From contig NC_092367.1 in the NCBI RefSeq assembly GCF_030848805.1, positions 3,596,001 through 3,660,000 on the forward strand: DNA of 64,000 nt. Direction: 5' to 3'. This stretch comes from Temnothorax longispinosus (Eukaryota > Arthropoda > Insecta > Hymenoptera > Formicidae). Below the pieces are notes generated by a model. It saw only the letters and a program-made list of their open reading frames with translations, was not told the origin of the DNA and made no database searches. Below, piece by piece: positions 47,001 through 54,489 of this stretch. A program made the translations under genes and the position numbers. Positions within the stretch are counted from its first letter, which is position 1. Every line of letters starts with the position of its first letter.

Positions 47001-47419
47001 TTGCACAAGCATATAAGTGCAATTTATATGATATGCAAAATGAAGAGGAATATTTTTTTTCATATTCCTCTTCTCCTTTGCTCTTCTCGAAATAAGTAAA
47101 ACTTATCCGGTAAAATAGCTCTGAGATCTTTTATTTTTAGCCGATAGGATTTCTTTCCATGCCGAGTCTTCAATTGTCGCGAAGCCATCATTGCGAAACA
47201 GAAGTCCATGGCATCCTTACGTCCCAATTTTAATTTAATCGACATCAGTTTGATCGAGAGAGTAATATGCAGATGCTGAATCTAACGACAGACGATGAAC
47301 AACCCTTCCGTCCTACGCCCGTAGAACCAAACCATCCAGATATATCTACGATGGCGATCACCGATATCTCTAACGATATCTCTTCCAGCACGTTCACGCT
47401 ACTCTCGCACGAAATCTAA
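6903..47419 (+). CDS. Kainate-type ionotropic glutamate receptor, whole locus in window (5' partial, multi-exon)
   Basis: Locus-level entry; the exons are listed separately. Joined exons encode about 660-680 residues: end of the amino-terminal domain, S1, TM1, pore loop, TM3, S2, TM4 and a cytoplasmic tail. Family hallmarks seen are S-Y-T-A-N-L-A-A-F in the gate, R-F-S-P-Y-E-W after TM1, the ligand Arg in the S1 end exon, the Ser-Thr and Glu of S2, and M-Q-Q-G in the pore. It is a glutamate-gated cation channel of the synaptic or plasma membrane. Spacing and residues fit the kainate (GRIK) group; the S-M-T-I-N-Y-A-R-E stretch resembles, from memory, insect KaiR1D-like subunits, but I cannot fix the orthologue without a tree. 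Exon phases agree throughout. Two S1 exons and two last exons are alternatives. The N-terminal exons are missing from the window. Confidence 0.95.
7056..8176. other. Start of the 18.5 kb receptor intron
   Basis: No receptor exon. Open frames on the minus strand at 7225-7668 show no family motif and run through AT-rich sequence. The part next to 8176 is the putative 3' UTR of the nested minus-strand exon; a minus-strand AATAAA lies at 7976-7971. Confidence 0.6.
7971..7976 (-). other. Candidate poly(A) signal for the nested minus-strand exon
   Basis: AATAAA on the minus strand about 200 nt after the stop of the 8367-8177 exon. Its function depends on that exon being real. Confidence 0.35.
8177..8367 (-). 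CDS. Terminal coding exon of an unrecognised gene nested in the receptor intron
   Basis: On the minus strand a strong acceptor, GCGATTTTCTCTCTGTCTCTAG, is followed by an open frame of 62 full codons and a TAG stop. It begins with the last two bases of a split codon (phase 1 entry), then D-I-N-P-E-T-L-Q-P-R. Notable features are I-S-C-L-V-G-H-G-N-G-K, a N-I-T glycosylation sequon, a second Cys in G-P-A-C-D-S-F-G and a basic end, F-I-R-R-A-A-I-R. Two cysteines and a sequon suggest an extracellular or lumenal C-terminus. Codon use looks coding. I do not recognise the family and could not find upstream exons, which would lie at higher coordinates on this strand. It could be a relic or retrocopy fragment instead. 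Confidence 0.5.
19628..19694. repeat. Short inverted repeat (hairpin)
   Basis: TATATATTAATCAGAC followed by ACGAT faces ATCGTCTGATTAATATATA across a ~30 bp AT-rich spacer. Too small to classify; possibly a MITE remnant. Confidence 0.5.
20031..20075. repeat. (GA)n microsatellite
   Basis: GA dinucleotides interrupted once by GGAAA. Confidence 0.9.
21093..21283. mobile_element. MITE with 60 bp terminal inverted repeats
   Basis: Arms at 21093-21152 and 21224-21283 are almost exact reverse complements: the left arm contains ATGATGTTGTATCAACAGCA and the right arm ends TGTTGATACAACATCAT plus a T run. The centre is about 70 bp, AT-rich and non-coding. The high arm identity suggests recent movement. 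Confidence 0.8.
23158..23215. mobile_element. Possible Penelope-like retroelement remnant
   Basis: Contains GACGTTTCGACCC then GGTTTTGGGTCCTTCTCAAG. From memory this resembles the ACGTTTCG...CCTTCTCAAG signature at ends of Penelope-like elements in arthropods. No reverse transcriptase frame is attached. Weak call from a short motif. Confidence 0.25.
23832..23970. mobile_element. MITE with ~56 bp terminal inverted repeats
   Basis: The left arm starts GGCCAATTTCTTCACCGTCG and includes ATAACTCTATCCTTCGGTTA. The right arm gives the reverse complement, ending GATGAAGAAATTGGCC. The centre is only about 25 bp and contains CTAAGGGGGCAGTTAG. 139 bp in all, no coding capacity. Confidence 0.85.
24721..25228. 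mobile_element. Non-autonomous element rich in CGAAAC-type repeats, inverted at its ends
   Basis: The left end has TTTGACCGAAAC, then several copies of TTTCGGCCGAAAC / CCGAAAC. The right end has TTTGGCTGAAACTGAAACCG and closes with TTTCGGTCAAAAC, the complement of the left end. About 250 bp of unrelated AT-rich sequence lies between the two repeat-rich flanks. No coding frame. Class unknown. Confidence 0.5.
25319..25361. repeat. 43 bp near-perfect palindrome
   Basis: GGAACACTCTCATTGGAGCA is followed by one T and then its exact reverse complement; the flanking T and A add one more pair. The stem is 21 bp with a 1 nt centre. It lies 149 bp upstream of the next receptor exon, in the intron. Confidence 0.9.
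25511..25612 (+). CDS. Receptor exon 2: amino-terminal domain, W-x-G-x-S-G-like strand
   Basis: Thirty-four codons, phase 0 in and out, acceptor TTTTTGTTGCAG and donor GTACGT. It encodes V-E-M-K-G-I-S-G-P-I-E-F, then G-R-R-I-Q-F-K-L-D-L-L-K-L. This corresponds to the D-G-L-T-G-x-I-x-F...D-F-D-L-x-I-x-L segment near the end of the amino-terminal domain in kainate receptors. Together with the next exon it completes that domain. Confidence 0.93.
25709..25810 (+). CDS. Receptor exon 3: end of amino-terminal domain and linker to S1
   Basis: Thirty-four codons, phase 0 at both ends; the preceding intron is only 96 bp. It begins V-G-E-W-R-P-G-A-G-V-N-V-T and ends N-V-T-L-I-V-I-T-I-L, the strand leading into the ligand-binding domain (vertebrate: R-T-L-I-V-T-T-I-L). 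Two N-V-T sequons (about residues 11 and 25) are probable glycosylation sites. Donor GTGAGT. Its phase 0 end can join either S1 exon copy. Confidence 0.94.
25811..26310. other. Intron before S1 exon copy A
   Basis: 500 bp. No separate exon seen. The last 125 bp are open in the same frame as exon copy A, with an ATG at 26185, but the translation (arginine-rich, no motif) looks like read-through of GC-rich intron. Confidence 0.75.
26311..26514 (+). CDS. S1 ligand-binding exon, copy A (alternative to 30947-31150)
   Basis: Sixty-eight codons, phase 0 in and out. It begins E-T-P-Y-V-M-M-R-H-E-K-N-Y-T-G-N and ends G-I-V-R-E-L-M-R-H. This is S1 of the bilobed glutamate-binding domain, with F-C-V-D-L-L at 22-27 and the Tyr that stacks over the ligand in GluK2 (Tyr488) at residue 48. 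Copies A and B agree at 43 of 68 positions and have the same length. Oddities: the near-invariant Gly of D-G-K-Y-G is Arg (P-D-R-K-Y-G); the position of GluK2 Glu441 is Thr; the exon is distinctly GC- and CpG-rich. Its donor (CAT then GTATGA) is weak and its acceptor lacks a clear pyrimidine tract, so inclusion is likely regulated or minor. No stop or frameshift, so it appears functional. Confidence 0.88.
26515..30946. other. 4.4 kb intron between the two S1 exon copies
   Basis: No third copy of the S1 exon and no other gene was recognised. Mostly AT-rich with a GC-richer patch about 28960-29330 and a small tandem ATGTTATAAA repeat around 28907-28942. A minus-strand open frame at 30012-30380 has no recognisable motif. 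If the S1 copies are spliced in a mutually exclusive way, the control elements should be here. Confidence 0.7.
30947..31150 (+). CDS. S1 ligand-binding exon, copy B (canonical form)
   Basis: Sixty-eight codons, phase 0 in and out. It begins E-Q-P-Y-V-M-L-K-S-G-G-N-F-S-G-N and ends G-I-V-R-Q-L-M-D-K. It has the standard P-D-G-K-Y-G motif (residues 44-49), with the ligand-stacking Tyr at 48, and F-C-I-D-L-L at 22-27. The position of GluK2 Glu441 is Gln. The acceptor (TTTTTATGATCCCCGTAG) and donor (AAG then GTGAGT) are good, stronger than those of copy A. It is probably the default S1 exon, with copy A as its alternative. Including both would keep the frame but duplicate half of S1, so such a protein is unlikely to fold. 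Confidence 0.95.
31151..35650. other. 4.5 kb receptor intron
   Basis: No exon recognised. Contains an inverted repeat at 31793-31849 and CpG-rich patches (about 31850-32400, 34200-34500, 35090-35560). Minus-strand open frames in the patches show no family motif. Confidence 0.7.
31793..31849. repeat. Short imperfect inverted repeat
   Basis: GTAACATCCCACGCGTGC faces GCACACGTGGGATTAC across about 24 bp. Could form a hairpin; function unknown. Confidence 0.55.
35651..35755 (+). CDS. Receptor exon: end of S1 with ligand-binding Arg
   Basis: Thirty-five codons, phase 0 at both ends, acceptor CTCTCATTTCGCAG, donor GTAAGC. It encodes K-A-D-L-A-V-G-S-M-T-I-N-Y-A-R-E, then V-I-D-F-T-K-P-F-M-N-L-G-I-S-I. 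Arg15 is the residue that holds the glutamate alpha-carboxyl group (GluK2 Arg523). The GluK2 Pro516 and Ala518 positions are Ser8 and Thr10, so the amine-side contacts differ from vertebrate kainate receptors; Thr at the second position is AMPA-like. Spliced from either S1 exon copy. Confidence 0.96.
35756..40618. other. 4.9 kb receptor intron
   Basis: No exon recognised. Holds the MITE at 36469-36591, a pyrimidine-rich stretch about 37220-37450, and around 38210-38480 AT-rich sequence with repeated TAAGACAT/GACGTCTT motifs that may be decayed relatives of the 6723-6824 element. Confidence 0.75.
36469..36591. mobile_element. MITE with ~40 bp terminal inverted repeats
   Basis: Left end CTCCATATTTTACTAAAACA and right end TGTTTTAGTAAAATATGTGG then AG; internal CCAATTAATAGTTGGGTG faces CACTCAACTATTAATTGG. 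One 2 bp indel between arms, about 40 bp centre, no coding capacity. Confidence 0.8.
40619..40876 (+). CDS. Receptor exon: TM1, pore loop and Q/R site
   Basis: Eighty-six codons, phase 0 in and out. It begins V-P-T-K-H-Q-A-Q-L-F-S-F-M-N-P-L. Residues about 18-39 form TM1 (I-E-I-W-L-Y-V-L-A-A-Y-V-L), followed by R-F-S-P-Y-E-W. The re-entrant pore loop runs S-F-W-F-T-I-G-T-L-M-Q-Q-G, with the Q/R site (Q78) encoded as Gln in the genome. That predicts a calcium-permeable, polyamine-sensitive channel unless the RNA is edited. The acceptor TTCCTTGCAG is good; the donor GTTTGC departs from consensus but the phase and next exon fit exactly. Confidence 0.96.
40877..41721. other. Receptor intron
   Basis: 845 bp, AT-rich, no repeat or coding signal seen. 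Confidence 0.85.
41722..41919 (+). CDS. Receptor exon: TM3, gate and start of S2
   Basis: Sixty-six codons, phase 0 in and out, acceptor ATCTCTTTATCAG, donor GTGACT. It encodes A-T-S-T-R-I-V-G-G-I-W-W-F-F-T, the TM3 helix and the invariant gate motif S-Y-T-A-N-L-A-A-F-L-T-V-E-R-M (residues 21-35). S2 starts with E-D-L-A-S-Q-T. G-S-T-M-T-F-F-R at 59-66 contains Ser60-Thr61, equivalent to GluK2 Ala689-Thr690, the ligand gamma-carboxyl contact. Confidence 0.97.
41920..42539. other. Receptor intron
   Basis: 620 bp, AT-rich, nothing else recognised. Confidence 0.85.
42540..42765 (+). CDS. Receptor exon: S2 core with ligand-binding Glu
   Basis: 226 nt, phase 0 in, phase 1 out (ATG G then GTGAGC). 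It begins D-S-M-I-E-T-Y-K-K-M-W and continues Y-E-E-G-I-Q-R-V-L, Y-A-F-L-M-E-S-T-M-I-D-Y, then R-D-C-N-L-T-Q-I-G-G. Glu43 is the residue that binds the ligand amino group (GluK2 Glu738); spacing from Thr690 in the previous exon is the same as in GluK2. Cys55 is one partner of the conserved S2 disulphide and N-L-T is a glycosylation sequon. Ends in G-Y-G-I-A-T-P-M-G. Confidence 0.97.
42766..43166. other. Receptor intron
   Basis: 401 bp, very AT-rich, nothing else recognised. Confidence 0.88.
43167..43331 (+). CDS. Receptor exon: end of S2
   Basis: 165 nt, phase 1 in and out. It encodes G-S-P-W-R-D-K-I-S-L-A-I-L-E-L-Q-E-K-G, then Y-D-K-W-W-K-S-P-G-D-T-C. The Cys after K-W-W is the second partner of the S2 disulphide, and A-L-G-V-D-N-I-G leads to TM4. 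Acceptor AAATTTCGCAG, donor GTGAGA. Confidence 0.97.
43332..43748. other. Receptor intron
   Basis: 417 bp, AT-rich, nothing else recognised. Confidence 0.88.
43749..43849 (+). CDS. Receptor exon: TM4
   Basis: 101 nt, phase 1 in, phase 0 out. It encodes G-G-V-F-V-V-L-L-C-G-L-A-F-A-V-L-I-A-I-F (TM4), then E-F-C-Y-N-S-R-R-N-A-P-A-E-R, the start of the cytoplasmic tail. Acceptor TTTCTGTGTAG, donor GTGAGT. Confidence 0.96.
43850..44640. other. Receptor intron
   Basis: 791 bp. A coding-like stretch at about 44118-44190 is out of phase with the flanking exons (see rejected items). The rest is AT-rich. Confidence 0.7.
44641..44919 (+). CDS. Receptor exon: cytoplasmic tail with poly-glutamine tract
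   Basis: Ninety-three codons, phase 0 in and out. It begins Q-R-P-P-V-P-P-T-P-T-S-G. A glutamine tract of CAA/CAG codons, broken by C, H and P-N, covers about residues 22-40. Then comes S-L-C-S-E-M-A-R-E-L-C-R-A-L-R-C, a helix common in kainate receptor tails, a basic S-R-R-R-R-T that could act as an ER-retention signal, and C-D-K-C. It ends P-V-N-G-M-R-S-Q. The cysteines near the membrane may be palmitoylated (inference). The acceptor (GTTGCTGATGTAG) is weak in pyrimidines, but phase and homology of the E-M-A-R-E-L part support it. Confidence 0.88.
44920..46176. other. Receptor intron
   Basis: 1.26 kb, AT-rich. A pair of inverted 12-mers, CTTATATTTAAG (45339) and CTTAAATATAAG (45447), may mark a decayed MITE of about 120 bp. 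No exon recognised. Confidence 0.7.
46177..46266 (+). CDS. Candidate alternative last exon 1 (His-rich tail)
   Basis: Acceptor ACTGTGTATTACAG is followed by 29 codons and a TAG, in phase 0 as required by the upstream exon. It encodes R-S-S-L-A-V-P-V-V-E-L-P-P-H-I-H-M-H-H-H, then A-P-P-H-D-Y-D-G-N. Codon use looks coding and acceptor and phase fit, but 29 open codons can occur by chance. There is no GT donor before the stop that would let it join the downstream exon, so it would end the protein. ATTAAA at 46749-46754 could be its poly(A) signal. Confidence 0.55.
   Translation, partial: RSSLAVPVVELPPHIHMHHHAPPHDYDGN
46267..47272. other. 3' UTR of last exon 1, or intron to last exon 2
   Basis: No other coding signal. 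Contains a variant poly(A) hexamer ATTAAA at 46749-46754. Reads as non-coding, AT-rich towards 47000. Confidence 0.65.
47273..47419 (+). CDS. Candidate alternative last exon 2 of the receptor
   Basis: After GAGAGTAATATGCAG, 48 codons are open in phase 0, ending in TAA. It starts M-L-N-L-T-T-D-D-E-Q-P-F-R-P-T-P-V-E-P-N and ends I-S-S-S-T-F-T-L-L-S-H-E-I. Codon use is coding-like, rich in Ser/Thr and acidic residues as expected for a receptor tail that can be phosphorylated. An AATAAA lies 257 nt after the stop, which supports it as a terminal exon. The C-terminus S-H-E-I is not a textbook PDZ ligand. It is an alternative to 46177-46266, or the only real last exon. Confidence 0.6.
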   Translation: MLNLTTDDEQPFRPTPVEPNHPDISTMAITDISNDISSSTFTLLSHEI

Positions 47420-47675
47420 CGTTCGATCCATGCACAGAACAATGTTTAGACACGCTCTGTAAATGCGTTCTCTTTTTACGAGAGGCTGTCTATGGTGTAA
47501 TTATACACGCAAAGTATTCTGTAAATATTGCCGCGAAGAAAGCAGTAGTGAGATTCGTAATGGGACTATTTTATGCAAAATGTGGCTGAGAGTGAGTAAC
47601 CGTTAGTGCTAATCGAGTACAACTTTAGACGTTTGGTGTCATGTAACGTGTGCTGTAATATGCTGATAGCCGGCG

Positions 47676-47681
47676 AATAAA
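47676..47681 (+). other. Poly(A) signal of the receptor gene
   Basis: First canonical AATAAA on the + strand after the last coding exons, 257 nt past the TAA at 47417-47419. The next bases become T- and TTCTTC-rich. Confidence 0.6.
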
Positions 47682-48720
47682 TGTACGATGAGAGGACGAT
47701 TATTGTCTTCTTCTTAATCCTCTTCAAACTATAATTGTTAATTTTAAGAAATAGCTGAAGGTAGCTAAAAAAAGAGTACTACGACGAATTTCATTTTGAT
47801 CTTTGAAATTAAATTTTAGTTCAATTTAAGATTGAACTGAACCAAGATTAAAATCAGTCAGCTAATCGATGTTGCAGGAATCGTCGATCTTTCGATGTCA
47901 CTGAAGAATTAGCGCGTTTCAGTGACGAATCGCTTTTAGATAAGGCAAGATGGAGAATAAGGGAACGTCTCAGCTGTGCCTATTTTTTTTATATAACATC
48001 ATTTATTAAGGGATAAAATAAATGACAAATAACATATCTCACTTATATGAAACTATAATATTTCTTAGTGTTCATTATTTGTTATGATATAAAAGAAATC
48101 ACATCATATACGACCCCCTCCCCCGGCCGCACGTACGGCGGCGATCGTTCGAGTCTTAATACGTAAACGATACACGACGGAACCGACAACTCGCTTATCG
48201 TCGGAGACTACGCAAAACAGAATTTCTAAATAAACCTCGTCGAAAGATCGCGAGCTCGCGTCGGCCCATGATAAGATTAGGCTACGACCGCGATGCTTAA
48301 TCGAATCAACATGACCGAGATGTTATAGCGAGCTTCGCGAGCAAGGAATTCCTTCTAACTCAACTCTCCCAGAATCTCTTCCTCGTCGGTGAAAGCGATG
48401 AATTACTATTACAAAGGATGTTTTTTTTAGCCGCGTCTTGACAGTTCGGGATTTGAATGTAGAGCGTGGAATGATAAAAAGTGTCCTTCTTATCTTTCCA
48501 GCGTTTTAGATCTGGTCACCGAGGTATTGATGTGCAATCGAAAAAAACATCTTCAATGATAATAATCTGCTTGATCGTTCAAAAGGGGAGGAGGGGGCCT
48601 AGTCAAATCACTTGTAATTATCACACAATCATTCCCGATACGGTGGCATGTACTATTTTAATATGCTTTTGTGACTTTCGGAGGTGGACCATTCTCTCGG
48701 CTATGCACAGCTTGTGCACT

Positions 48721-48722
<2 letters not shown>

Positions 48723-48806
<84 letters not shown>

Positions 48807-48923
48807 TCTTCTTCTTTCTCCCTTTATCTCTTTCTCTCTCTCTCATACACTCTCTCTCACTCTCTGGGAACTTGAACTCATTCGAGACAATTGGACGAGT
48901 TTAGAGCCGATTCAACACACACG

Positions 48924-48988
<65 letters not shown>

Positions 48989-49055
48989 GTATATATATGT
49001 ATATACATGTATATATATGTATATACATGTATATACATATACATATACACATATG
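48723..49055. repeat. Compound microsatellite (CT)n-(TTC)n ... (TA)n-(TATG)n
   Basis: About 80 bp of CT, a TTC patch and more CT, then from 48927 about 50 bp of AT passing into TATG/TATAC repeats. Long uninterrupted runs suggest high mutability. Confidence 0.95.
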
Positions 49056-51033
49056 TGCTCCTTCTTTTTATTTTTCTTAAGACGCCTTATTTTACTTCAC
49101 CGCTTGCACATTTTTTTTTTTTTTTCAATTTCTCTCTTTCTCTGTGTTCGTCCACCTCCAGGATTCTCACTATACACTTAACCGAGGCATCAACTCGACT
49201 CGAAATCCCGACTCGCCCTGCCACGCGAGTTCAAGAGAGAAACAGTAATGAATAAAAGTCAGGCGAAAAGTAAAGCACGATCGGACATGGAGCACAAATG
49301 ATCCCGTGATAAAGACATCTTTGAGGAATATGATGGATGTTTGCAAGTAATAGCCTTCGCTATGTGAAAGTCAAAGATCTCTCATCTCAGAGATGTCCCA
49401 CTTTTTGGCTTGTCCGATCACACTCTGCTTTTACCTACTTAATCGTTACTGTGTAAAAATCTCGACTTTTTCCGTACCTCCTTTTTCACTCTACCTGTTT
49501 TTTTTCCCATTCTCTCTCTTTCTCTCTCTCTCTCTATACCGTGCCTCTTAGAATTATCGTAAAATTATAATTCGCTCTGATGTACTGCAGCGGCATTCGC
49601 GTGCAGATTCGACAAGAACCTCTCGCGTTTCTCAATTTTCAAGAGAAAAGAACAAAGACGAAAGATATGGAGCAGAATGTCGTCTGTAGTCGTTCACAAC
49701 ATCCTTCTCGTTACAACGACGAGTTTCTCTATAAGCCTCGCGCGTATTTCTCCTTTCTTTCTTTACCTTCCCTTCTCACTCTCTTTCTCTCTCTCTTTCT
49801 CGCGATTAATATATTATGAGATCAATCCACGCATACGATTATCGCGGACATGCTGCAATTTGTTACTCTCGCTTACATCGATTAATTTATCATGATACTC
49901 TTTCGCTGATCGTAAAATAAACAATGCGAACGATGACGAAACTTTTGAGCGAGAAACGAGAGCAAAGAGATAGTTGAAGATAGAATAAAAGCTTAAGATT
50001 GCCATGTTATTAAAAAAAAATAGGTGGTAGATAGTGTCAAATAAATAATGAAGAAACGAGAATAAAAAAGCTGCAGAACAGAAATTTTTAAAAGAGACAA
50101 AAAGGGGAAAATATAAAGGAAAAAAAGAACAGAAGGAAAGTAGGACTACGATTTTCTAGTACATAGCTCCTTTCGGATCATGTTAAATAGATAAAATCTT
50201 AAGTAAAATCTAATTTCTTCTTACGTAATTTTCTTCAAATGTATTAAAAACACATTGTTATTAGTTTTATATAAAATCCGAAAATTTAACATAGCTCTCG
50301 ATGTGCCGATGAGATCTTCGGCGAAGATGTTGTGTACTCGTTCTTGAGAGCATCGCGATGTAATTATTCTAAAACGCGTATTACGGTAATTAATGGACAT
50401 TCACTCATTGGTGATTGCATAACGCGCCGAAAATATATACATACGCATCGAAATCTATATCAAGGTTCTCGCTTAACGCGAAATAAAAAAATAAATTACG
50501 TAAAATCATTATGAATGCCGGAAATCATGAGACTTACAAACTAAACGCGCGAGAAATTTGGTTTTCCGTAGATATTCGGACATATAAGGCGATCAAATAT
50601 CATAAAACATCCGCGAGTAAAAAAAAAAATTTCGAACATTTGCAATTAGTGCAGAGTAGAATACGTTTTTTTCTGATCCTGTTAACATCTTAGATAATAT
50701 ATTACTAAAATTCGGGATGATCACAATGGTACTTCTTGCATATTTCTTTGGTTTCAACTGTACGGGCTCTCGCGTCGCGAGTCTAATAAAAAAAAATGAT
50801 ACCACAAATGTAATAGTCAATTTGATCTCTGACGATTCAACAACGACATATGCATCCCTGCGAAAAAATAAGAGACACTGTCCAGAGTTCTCTAGGCTTA
50901 TCGATAGCGAGCAAGCTCGTATAAATTATTAAGAGAATAAAAGAGATAAATAGATAGATAAATAGAAAATGAAAGAGAGAGAAAGCTAAAAAGAGTTACA
51001 AAGTAAAGCCTAAAATGAAATAATTTTTAAAAA

Positions 51034-51063
51034 AAGAAGAGAGAGAGAGAGAGAGAGAGAAAG
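51034..51063. repeat. (GA)n microsatellite
   Basis: Run of GA dinucleotides in a purine-rich + strand context. Confidence 0.85.
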
Positions 51064-52235
51064 AGAACTGAAAATACTGTCATTAGCGAGCATTCGTCGC
51101 GTCGGCAAAATTTCTTCGCCACCCCTTCTTCTATTACCACTCGCAAATAACGGCAAGATACACAAAGCCAAGAGAGAAAAAGTTTGATCGTTAAAAAGTT
51201 ATTGGTTCTGCCGACTCGACTATCATTCCGGCGAGATAAACTGTAAGCGACGCAAAAACGTTTCTTTTTTTTCTATTTTAAACTCTTGGTGTGATATGTG
51301 GAGAGACGTCGCCTAAGGAAAAAAGGAAACGCGTCGCTCTGTTGGTCGGAAGGTCTCGCTGTTACTATCCATTTGGTTCCATTATCATTCGGACGATCCA
51401 TGCGTGCTCTCTTGCATGCGCGTATGCGTTTACGTGCGCGGAATCGTACTTTGGGACAACTTCGCTTCATTCACCGGGACAAATCAATCACTGGAGTGAC
51501 AAACGTTATTCAACGTCGCTTATCAGTAGACTAGATGAGCATAGCCAGAAATCGGAATCAGTGTAATCTCGGTAAATGCAGAGATAAGAATTATCTCTAC
51601 ATTTATTCGCGGTGATTAATTAAACCCTAGAAGTATAGATTACAAAAATTTCCATAAGATTTTAAACCGGCGCGTTTATAGGATCACGATGGAATTCTAA
51701 CATTTCTCATACAAAAGAGACTTTATATTGTTATATATTAAATAAAAATTTTATGTGTATGTATATGTGGGTATATATACATATAATATTGAACATATTC
51801 CATATTTACATATATGTTAAATAAAAATTTTTTTTTTAAATCCTCAAGACTCAAATTATCATAATTTATCGAAATTGCCACCAATTTCAATTTTTCTGGC
51901 GCGAATCTTTTACTCACTGTGCATCACTTATAGTCGATCGTTCGCTGAATCGAGATCAAAGGGTCGTTCACGGAAAACAAGTTTACGTTCCAAAGTACTG
52001 ATTATCACGTCCTTGAACGCGCATGCAAATAAATCGATTATTCGAGGCGCGCCCGCATACACGCACGCACACGTGTGTGTACAGTTATATAATAAAGAGA
52101 CACCCTAATTACAAACGTTACAGGTAGAATCATCAAACTTCCAGTTACGTGCGCACTTCATACGCACTCGCCACGCGCACACTCTCTCCCTCTCGCTCTT
52201 CCTCCCTTTCTTTCGCCGAGTTAATCGTAAATATG

Positions 52236-52276
52236 CGTATATATGTATCTATATATATATACATATATATATATAT
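52236..52276. repeat. (TA)n microsatellite with TATG/TATC interruptions
   Basis: Alternating TA with a few C and G substitutions. Confidence 0.8.
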
Positions 52277-54024
52277 TCGCTTTTTATGTGTATGTGTGTA
52301 TACATATATATAGATATATGCGATCACAGAACACGTATATTTCGCGTGTAATAGTTTTGTGCCACGTTCTTTTCGCGTGTATATGTATGTACGTGTGTGT
52401 ATGCATACGTGTGTGTGTGTTGCGTGTCTGTATACCTTAACAATCTATTATAAGAATTTGATTTGTTTAAACAGCCTCTCCTCGATCCTCCTCGCACACA
52501 ACACTTTGACACCGAACGAACGGCGTCCCCGCACGATCGCAATCAATCGTCGAGAAAGGGACAGGGCTCCGTCAGCCATGGGTCGCGATTCTCCTATCGC
52601 TTTATCAAGCTTTCTCTCTCTTTTTCTATTTTTCTTTCTCTCCCTCTCTTTTTCTTTTTCCTCCCTTTCTATATAGTGTTTTATTAAAACGCTACGCCGA
52701 AGGCATTGAAATTCGTTGATAAACGCCCTCGCGCGCGCGCGTAATATCGGGCGTCGAGAAATTGGTGTTCTCGGTGAAATCGGTCAATTCTTACGGTGGC
52801 GTACGCAGAACTAATAATCCCGAATCGCTTTTCTCCAAGTTACACTTATTTCTTCCTTTTTCAAGCGTAAGCCGTCGTACAAGAGCGGATACAATGATCT
52901 TTCTTTCGAGACGCCAAACGAATTTCCCTCTCGTCGTAAAACACGACGCAAACGCGACTTCTCATTGCTAATCTCAAGATGGAAAAGCAGCCTAGGCTTA
53001 TAGATGGTGCACGGATTAAAGTGAGTTTGCGACGCTTCTCGCGTTCGGCTAAAACGACAGCAACGCATTATCCCTCGGTAAATAAACACAGCCGATAGGC
53101 ATTGCTTCTCTCCGCGACCGCGTGCACGCGCCGTAACGTATCCGTGACCTACCGCACGCGCGTGCACGCGGCCGCGGGATCGTCCTACAATCTAAGGTTT
53201 GCTCGACACACGCGTATGATGAATGGTAAGTAGGTACAATTTTATGTTAGCTTCCACAGTTTTCTTGCGGGATAGGGATCGTCGAAATAAAATGAAGATA
53301 AAACGCGTTACACATATATATGTATATACAGAGCGCGAAAGACGATCTCTTGGCCCGACGTTCGCGCGTCGCGTCGTACGCGAGAATCCGACGTTCCGAT
53401 ATCACCGGAGGCGGCGTGCGCCACAAGTTAAAATTCGGAGAAGTCGAGCCAAATCGGATTCGAGATCCCCAATGATCCGGATAAAGATCGCGGTGACGGA
53501 ATTAGAGTTAATAGATTTCTTAATTTAGCCTTATGATTAGTTTTCCACTTCTCAACAAGCCATCCGGCACAAAAGGAGAAACGAAATGTTCGCGCGGAGC
53601 TACGAATTTTTTCTCTTGCTTGATATATGAGTGCGCATTGCGGTGATGTGTGTTTTCTTCGGCGAATCGCGCATAAGGTCGAAATTGCAGACGCAATAAG
53701 AAGGGTGTATGTACGTGTGTGTGTATGTATATGTGTGTGTGTGTGAAGTTAAAAGCGCGACTCGAAAGCTTCTAACAGGCGAGAGCAAACTTTTTTTTTT
53801 AACAGATCTGAAACGTAAACGAAACGCACAAATAACAGTCTGCTACGATGTCGAACGTAGAAAAATACAAGTATCTATGTACAAAACAAATTATAAATCT
53901 TTCCTCTCCTTGTCATGTCTTCCTGTCTGTTCGCACCATCTCATCCTCTTGTTTTTACGATCTCCTCTTCACGATCCTCTCCCGAACACGCATGGAGAAA
54001 CGCTCCATTCGCCGTGAGCTATAC

Positions 54025-54030
54025 TTTATT
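54025..54030 (-). other. Sesn: Candidate poly(A) signal of Sestrin
   Basis: AATAAA on the minus strand, the first after the Sestrin stop codon, 460 nt downstream. Confidence 0.45.
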
Positions 54031-54489
54031 ACGCGAATAGACGAAATTGGAACGTGCAATCGATGTGTTCGTAAGCCGCTCGAGGAACAAGGACGCGTTG
54101 GTCTCGTCATTGAAGCGCCATCGGACGAAGAATCACGCCGAGAGCGCAGCTGAATGGCCAAATATTACGATCTTCTGTTTTTCTCCATCCACAATCAGCA
54201 TCTTCCTTTTCTTTTCCTTTCGTTATCGCCTTTTTTTCAGAACTCGTTGAAGAACTGCAATTGCTCGCTATTGCCGCGATTCACGATGAAGTCGACGATG
54301 AAGCGGCCTTATGATAGCGTGTGCGATGTTCTGTATAAGACTCGATGATATCGCGCTCGCATGTTCCTTCCATGCCGTGCGCAGTTAAGTCTGCGAGTCT
54401 ACGGCATGGAGCCTGGCGCGAGAAAACAAATCGACAAACTGCAGACTGACAGACAGCAGACAAACGAGGGAGCGACGCGGAACTTCGCT

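Larger units (their letters stand above)
47682..54024. other. Convergent intergenic region
   Basis: No supported gene. Open frames here arise from microsatellites or low-complexity sequence. It lies between the 3' ends of the receptor (+) and Sestrin (-), and may include long alternative 3' UTRs. Simple repeats are entered separately; pyrimidine-rich tracts recur on the + strand (49500, 49750, 52600). Confidence 0.65.

Noticed and set aside
48481..49080. 199-codon open frame on the + strand
   Set aside because: Most of it is translated (CT)n and (TA)n microsatellite (Ser-Leu and Tyr-Ile repeats).
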